A stretch of DNA of 15,919 nt from Candidatus Caldarchaeum sp. (GTDB taxonomy: Archaea > Thermoproteota > Nitrososphaeria_A > Caldarchaeales > Caldarchaeaceae). Numbering within the stretch: position 1 is the first letter of the stretch; each line of letters starts with the position of its first letter. Location: the NCBI GenBank assembly GCA_025054515.1, contig JANWZT010000013.1:1-15919 (forward strand), given 5' to 3'. Positions 12,676 through 15,919 of this stretch are shown one piece after another. A program made the translations under genes and the position numbers. The notes under the pieces were generated by a model. That model was given only the letters and a program-made list of their open reading frames with translations. It did not search any database and was not told the origin of the DNA.

Positions 12676-13719
12676 TTGTCTTTGTTGGACGGGTTGAGCG
12701 GGCGGGCGGATGTTCTGCTGATTTCTCCGACGGCCAGCGGGTTGGGGGGAGTGGCTCGGCATGTTTCAGAGCTGGCCTTCCATCTCAAAGCTGCCGGCTA
12801 CAGCGTCGACCTCATTTCATCCGAAAACACGCCCATCGTCAAGGTCAAAGGTCTGAAAAACCCTTCGTTTATGATCACCTCTTCTTTGTCTGCGGCTTTC
12901 CGTAAGGCATCCGTCGTCCACGCCCACAACGTTCCATCATCATTCGCCATGAAAACGGCGGCGGCTGAAAGAAAAATCCTCACAATCCACGGAGTCTACG
13001 CCGAACAAGTTAATCTCCTTCACGGCTCGGCCGTCGGCCGGGTCGCTTCTTTTATCGAGAAGAAGGCGGTGGAATGGGCTGACATCGTCACGGTCGTATC
13101 GGAGAAGGCCGCAGAGGCCTACCGACGCATGGGCGTTGAGGCGGTGTATATTCCGAACGCGGTGGATGTTAGGCTGGATGATGTGGAGAAGGTGCGGACT
13201 GCGTCGAAGCAGGTGGTTTACGTGGGGAGGTTGTCTCGTGAAAAGAACGTTGGAGCCATCGTCGAGGCGGCGCGGCATCTTAAGGATGTGGTTTTCGTGA
13301 TCGTCGGCGAAGGCCCTGAAAGAAAATCTCTCCAACGGGCCGCTGAAGGGCTGGACAACGTTCTATTCGCGGGGGGAGTCGAACATCGGAAGGCTCTTGG
13401 ATACATCGCCGGCTCCGACGTTCTCGTTCTTCCTTCGTTCGCCGAGGGGATGAGCACGGTTCTGCTGGAGGCGATGTCGCTCAAAACGCCAGTCGTGGCG
13501 TCCGCGGTCGGGGGAAACACCGAAATCATCCAACACGGCGTCACAGGCCTTCTGTTTCAGCCGGATGACGTCCAGCAGCTCGTCGAATCGGTCGCCAAAC
13601 TATTCGCCGACCCCGAATACGCGGCACAACTCGCTGAAAACGCCTACCGGAAAGCCGTGGAAAAATTTTCGTGGAAGACCGTTTTCCCGCTGTATCTGAA
13701 GGTGTATGGGTTTGGTTGA
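12676..13719 (+). CDS. GT4-family glycosyltransferase
   Basis: A GT-B fold glycosyltransferase of up to 347 residues that transfers a sugar from a nucleotide donor, probably onto a lipid-linked or surface glycan. The N-terminal domain has the glycine loop SGLGGVARHVSELAFHL (21-37), HAHN (82-85) and LTIHGVY (102-108). The C-terminal domain has VYVGRLSREKNV with Arg185 and Lys190, VGEGPER, and the EX7E motif in FAEGMSTVLLEAM with Glu257 and Glu265. No membrane segment is seen. All candidate starts are TTG (12676, 12682, 12685, 12694). The TATA position favours 12694, which would still keep the whole fold, so the first six residues are uncertain. The stop overlaps the epimerase start by 14 bases, indicating one operon. 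Sugar specificity cannot be read from the sequence. Confidence 0.88.
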   Translation: MSLLDGLSGRADVLLISPTASGLGGVARHVSELAFHLKAAGYSVDLISSENTPIVKVKGLKNPSFMITSSLSAAFRKASVVHAHNVPSSFAMKTAAAERKILTIHGVYAEQVNLLHGSAVGRVASFIEKKAVEWADIVTVVSEKAAEAYRRMGVEAVYIPNAVDVRLDDVEKVRTASKQVVYVGRLSREKNVGAIVEAARHLKDVVFVIVGEGPERKSLQRAAEGLDNVLFAGGVEHRKALGYIAGSDVLVLPSFAEGMSTVLLEAMSLKTPVVASAVGGNTEIIQHGVTGLLFQPDDVQQLVESVAKLFADPEYAAQLAENAYRKAVEKFSWKTVFPLYLKVYGFG

Positions 13720-14632
13720 TGTTGTGGTTACTGGTGGGGCTGGGTTCATCGGCGGATTTGTTGTCAGGCGTCTTCTGGACAGGAGTTGGCGTGTGACGGT
13801 TGTGGATGATTTTTCGACCGGAGACATGTTCAATTTGCCGCCTCCGTCGCCTTTGCTGAATGTTGTGGAGCATGACATATCCATCGGCGATAGGTTGGAA
13901 GCCTTGTTCGACGGGGCTGACGCGGTTGTTCATCTTGCCGCCGTCTCGTCAGTCCCGGCTTGCGAAGCCGATGTCGAAAAAGCCTTCGCGGTCAACGTAA
14001 CGGGGACGGAGAACGTTCTCAACGCATGCGTCGCAAAAAACGTCGAGAAAGTCGTGTTCGTTTCTTCCGCCGCCGTCTACGGCGAAGCCGAAGGCGTGAT
14101 AACTGAGGAAACGCCTGTCAATCCAGTTTCGGTTTACGGCCGCACCAAACTCCTCGCCGAAACGCTCGTCCAAAGCTTTAGCGAGAAGAAAAAAATCGAG
14201 GCAGTCGTCCTCCGCGTCTTCAACGCCTACGGAAAAACTAAGGCGAAGAACGGCTTCGGCGTCGTCGACCAGTTCATCGACGACGTAGTCCATGGAAGGG
14301 CTTTGAATGTTCACGGCGACGGGGGGCAGGTGCGTGATTTTGTCTATGTCGGCGATGTGGCTGACGCGGTTGTCAGTTGTTTGGAACGGAATTTTGATGG
14401 GATGGAAGTGTTTAACATCGGCTCGGGCGCGGGTTTTTCGGTGCTGGAGGTGGCGGAGCTTGTTCTAAAGGCCTTCGGAAAAACTTCTTCCAGCATCGTT
14501 CACGCGCCTCCGAGGCCCAACGACGTCAGATACAGCGTCGCATCCGTCGAAAAGGCCCGTAGGATGCTGGGGTACAGCCCGTCAGTTAACCTAAAAAAAT
14601 ACGTGGAAGAAAGAGCTAAACAGCTGGTTTGA
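13706..14632 (+). CDS. NAD-dependent nucleotide-sugar epimerase/dehydratase (GalE-like)
   Basis: A 308-residue extended short-chain dehydrogenase/reductase. The NAD-binding loop is TGGAGFIGG at 9-17 with acids Asp34/Asp35 after the second strand. HLAAVSSVPACE at 76-87 and VSSAAVYGEAEG at 119-130 precede the catalytic YGRTK (Tyr144, Lys148). Later come LRVFNAYGK and VRDFVYVGDVADAVV, which are typical of UDP-glucose 4-epimerase and UDP-N-acetylglucosamine epimerase relatives. The product probably supplies UDP-galactose, UDP-GalNAc or a related donor for the glycosyltransferase whose 3' end it overlaps by 14 bases. The next gene starts one base after its TGA. Codon endings swing between G/T-rich and C/A-rich blocks along the gene. 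Epimerase versus 4,6-dehydratase activity is not settled; the small-domain sequence fits an epimerase better. Confidence 0.88.
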   Translation: MGLVDVVVTGGAGFIGGFVVRRLLDRSWRVTVVDDFSTGDMFNLPPPSPLLNVVEHDISIGDRLEALFDGADAVVHLAAVSSVPACEADVEKAFAVNVTGTENVLNACVAKNVEKVVFVSSAAVYGEAEGVITEETPVNPVSVYGRTKLLAETLVQSFSEKKKIEAVVLRVFNAYGKTKAKNGFGVVDQFIDDVVHGRALNVHGDGGQVRDFVYVGDVADAVVSCLERNFDGMEVFNIGSGAGFSVLEVAELVLKAFGKTSSSIVHAPPRPNDVRYSVASVEKARRMLGYSPSVNLKKYVEERAKQLV

Positions 14633-14633
14633 G

Positions 14634-15317
14634 ATGGTTCTGTCAGCCAAGATATTCGAGGTCAAACAGCGTTCTTCCTTCGACGAAATCGCTGAAAAAC
14701 TACGCGACTACAGGATGAGCGAGCATCAGAAACACGGTGAACAGGATTTCGAACTCGTCACCGACGTTTCAAACCTCGACCTGAAGAACAACGTCCTCTA
14801 CGGAAGGTTTTCCCGGGACAAAGTCATCTACGTCAACCAGCGGGGGAAGATAAACCCCGTGATGAAGACCATTCAAGCAACGATTTTCTTCAACCAGCAG
14901 AACAACAAAATCTACCTCACAGTCGTCCAGAACAAACATTTCGCCAACTACGTCGCCAGCGTCCTTTCCTACCACCTGTTCCTCAACTACCGCAGCATCG
15001 TCGAAGCCCGCATCCCACCCGAAAAACTCCAAAAATATCATGAATCAAACCCCGAAGCAACCAAAGTCATCTTCTTCGACAGCCTTGACTACCCCGGCGT
15101 CGACAAAGTCGCGCTCTACGGTCCGTCCCTGATATCGACGGGTAAGTACGAAGAATATCTCGCCCACGGCAAAATCTGGTATCTGGTTTTTGCGGTGAAG
15201 GGGTCGAACGCTGTTCTGGGTGTTACGCGGAACTGTGTCGTTGTTTCGTTTTCGCGGATGTCGGAAGCCCAGTTTATCCAGTATGTTTTGGAGAACGTCT
15301 TTCCGTTGGTCAGTTAA
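14634..15317 (+). CDS. Unrecognised 227-residue cytosolic protein, third gene of the glycan operon
   Basis: I do not recognise this protein. It has no signal peptide or membrane segment. The first 70 residues are charged and include SEHQKHGEQDFELV and a beta-hairpin-like FSRDKVIYVNQRGKI. Strand patterns follow (IQATIFFNQQNNKIYLTVVQ), then a helix with NYVASVLSYHLFLNYRS, a segment IPPEKLQKYHESNPEATKVIFFDSLDYPGVDKVALYG, and a C-terminal WYLVFAVKGSNAVLGVTRNCVVVSF before a final helix. It looks like a well-folded alpha/beta protein, with no nucleotide-binding or catalytic signature that I can name. The ATG follows the epimerase TGA by one base (TGAGATG), so translation is probably coupled. Its TAA overlaps the stop of the convergent MscS-like gene at the palindrome TTAA. 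A regulatory or accessory role in the operon is only a guess. Confidence 0.8.
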   Translation: MVLSAKIFEVKQRSSFDEIAEKLRDYRMSEHQKHGEQDFELVTDVSNLDLKNNVLYGRFSRDKVIYVNQRGKINPVMKTIQATIFFNQQNNKIYLTVVQNKHFANYVASVLSYHLFLNYRSIVEARIPPEKLQKYHESNPEATKVIFFDSLDYPGVDKVALYGPSLISTGKYEEYLAHGKIWYLVFAVKGSNAVLGVTRNCVVVSFSRMSEAQFIQYVLENVFPLVS

Positions 15318-15919
15318 ATTCTCGCTTCGGCCGTGGCTTCGTAAAGCTTGGCGTGAACTCTTTCCATGATGTGTGAAGCAAGCGGCTCGGCTTTCGCCGG
15401 GTTGATAAGGTAGAGGGTGAGGCGGAGGGTTACGTAGTCTCCTTCGATTTTTTCCACGCGGACTTCGGCGGCCCTGTTGGGCGCGGCTTCTCCTTTGGCG
15501 AGGTCGGTGCCGGTTTTGAGAAGGATGAGTTTGGCGTCGGAAACTCCGATTCTTCGTGTGTCGATTTTTATTCTGACGGTGAGGACTCCGGCTCCGGATT
15601 TGGTCATGTTGGCGAATTTTTCCGAAAGCAGTTGGTCGTTGGGGACGTAGATTTTCCGTAGGTCGGATGTTGTGAGGACGGTGTGGGTTGCTTGGACGTC
15701 GGTGATGCGTGCGACTTTTCCACCTACGACGACGTAGTCGCCTTCCTTCAGCACTCCAGAGGCTTTCAATACGTCGCCGAGAACCATCAGCTTCAAAGCT
15801 TTGTAGGCGGTTGCGGAGAAGACGGTCAATCCCGCGCCGAGGACTGCTGCGACGGCGGTGTTCACGGATGATAGTTCAACGATTTTGTAGGCTATGCCCG
15901 TGTACAGGAAGATGAAGGC
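15314..15919 (-). CDS. MscS-like membrane protein, 5' end beyond the window
   Basis: The frame stays open to the right edge, so 201 C-terminal residues are visible; an internal GTG at 15865 is not the likely start. The edge sequence AFIFLYTGIAYKIVELSS and the following VAAVLGAGLTVFSATAYKALK are hydrophobic segments. The beta domain of the MscS family then appears: GVLKEGDYVVVGGKVARI, a TVLTTSDLRKIYVPNDQLL strand pair in the place of the usual 'T.i.t.D...i.iPN..l', and a C-terminal alpha/beta region. The pore helix is atypical, lacking the repeated Gly/Ala and Gln-Asn turn seen in the channel gene at 3911-4801. It may have a different pore or be a non-canonical small-conductance channel. It converges on the operon to its left, sharing the four bases TTAA at the two stops. 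Confidence 0.75.
   Translation of the reverse strand, partial: AFIFLYTGIAYKIVELSSVNTAVAAVLGAGLTVFSATAYKALKLMVLGDVLKASGVLKEGDYVVVGGKVARITDVQATHTVLTTSDLRKIYVPNDQLLSEKFANMTKSGAGVLTVRIKIDTRRIGVSDAKLILLKTGTDLAKGEAAPNRAAEVRVEKIEGDYVTLRLTLYLINPAKAEPLASHIMERVHAKLYEATAEARI

Noticed and set aside
12596..12697. 33-codon plus-strand ORF starting at ATG 12596
   Set aside because: It overlaps the S17e start and promoter and the glycosyltransferase start; composition is not convincing and the end falls inside coding sequence.
1..15919. tRNA genes, CRISPR arrays, insertion sequences, attachment sites
   Set aside because: No T-loop-like GTTCRANNC with matching arms, no spaced direct repeats and no transposase or integrase motif was found on either strand.

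Overview
The window is a gene-dense archaeal chromosome segment, about 97% coding. The archaeal assignment rests on a CDC48/VAT-type double AAA+ ATPase, FEN1 with a C-terminal PIP box, ribosomal proteins L10e and S17e, the first codons of a PurP-type purine enzyme, and TATA-like boxes lying 22-32 bases before start codons, which indicates leaderless mRNAs. A crenactin-type actin beside a coiled-coil protein with a conserved-looking C-terminal peptide suggests the Thermoproteales / Korarchaeota / Aigarchaeota ('Caldiarchaeum') range. Moderate GC favours an Aigarchaeota-like organism, but that is inference. No tRNA, rRNA, CRISPR, transposon or integrase was seen, and no stretch above 300 bases lacks a gene.

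Left part, mostly minus strand (1-4801): purP (5' end only), a stand-alone E2-type acyltransferase catalytic domain, a tiny plus-strand ORF with an N-terminal CHC motif, then in transcription order (right to left) a MscS-type channel, a 206-residue arcadin-2-like protein, crenactin, ribosomal protein L10e and RNase HI. The first three genes of that series are 33-36 bases apart and may form a membrane/cytoskeleton unit. L10e and RNase HI overlap.

Middle (4911-11296): a VIT1/CCC1-like membrane protein converges on mtnA (methionine salvage). mtnA is divergent from a sulfide:quinone oxidoreductase / flavocytochrome-c-like flavoprotein. Next come cdc48 and a short winged-helix-like gene, which converge with fen1 through a 30-base overlap.

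Right part (11383-15919): a Thr/Pro-rich, single-pass surface protein converges with S17e, whose start appears to be CTG. A GT4 glycosyltransferase, a GalE-like epimerase and an unrecognised 227-residue protein form a tight operon. A second, edge-truncated MscS-like gene converges on it.

The points most worth a second look are the mscS / arcadin-2-like / crenactin cluster, the CTG start of S17e, a 59-base near-identical repeat joining the two AAA+ modules of cdc48, the lipoyl-less E2, and a patchwork of G/T-rich and A/C-rich tracts that changes codon endings inside genes and crosses gene boundaries.
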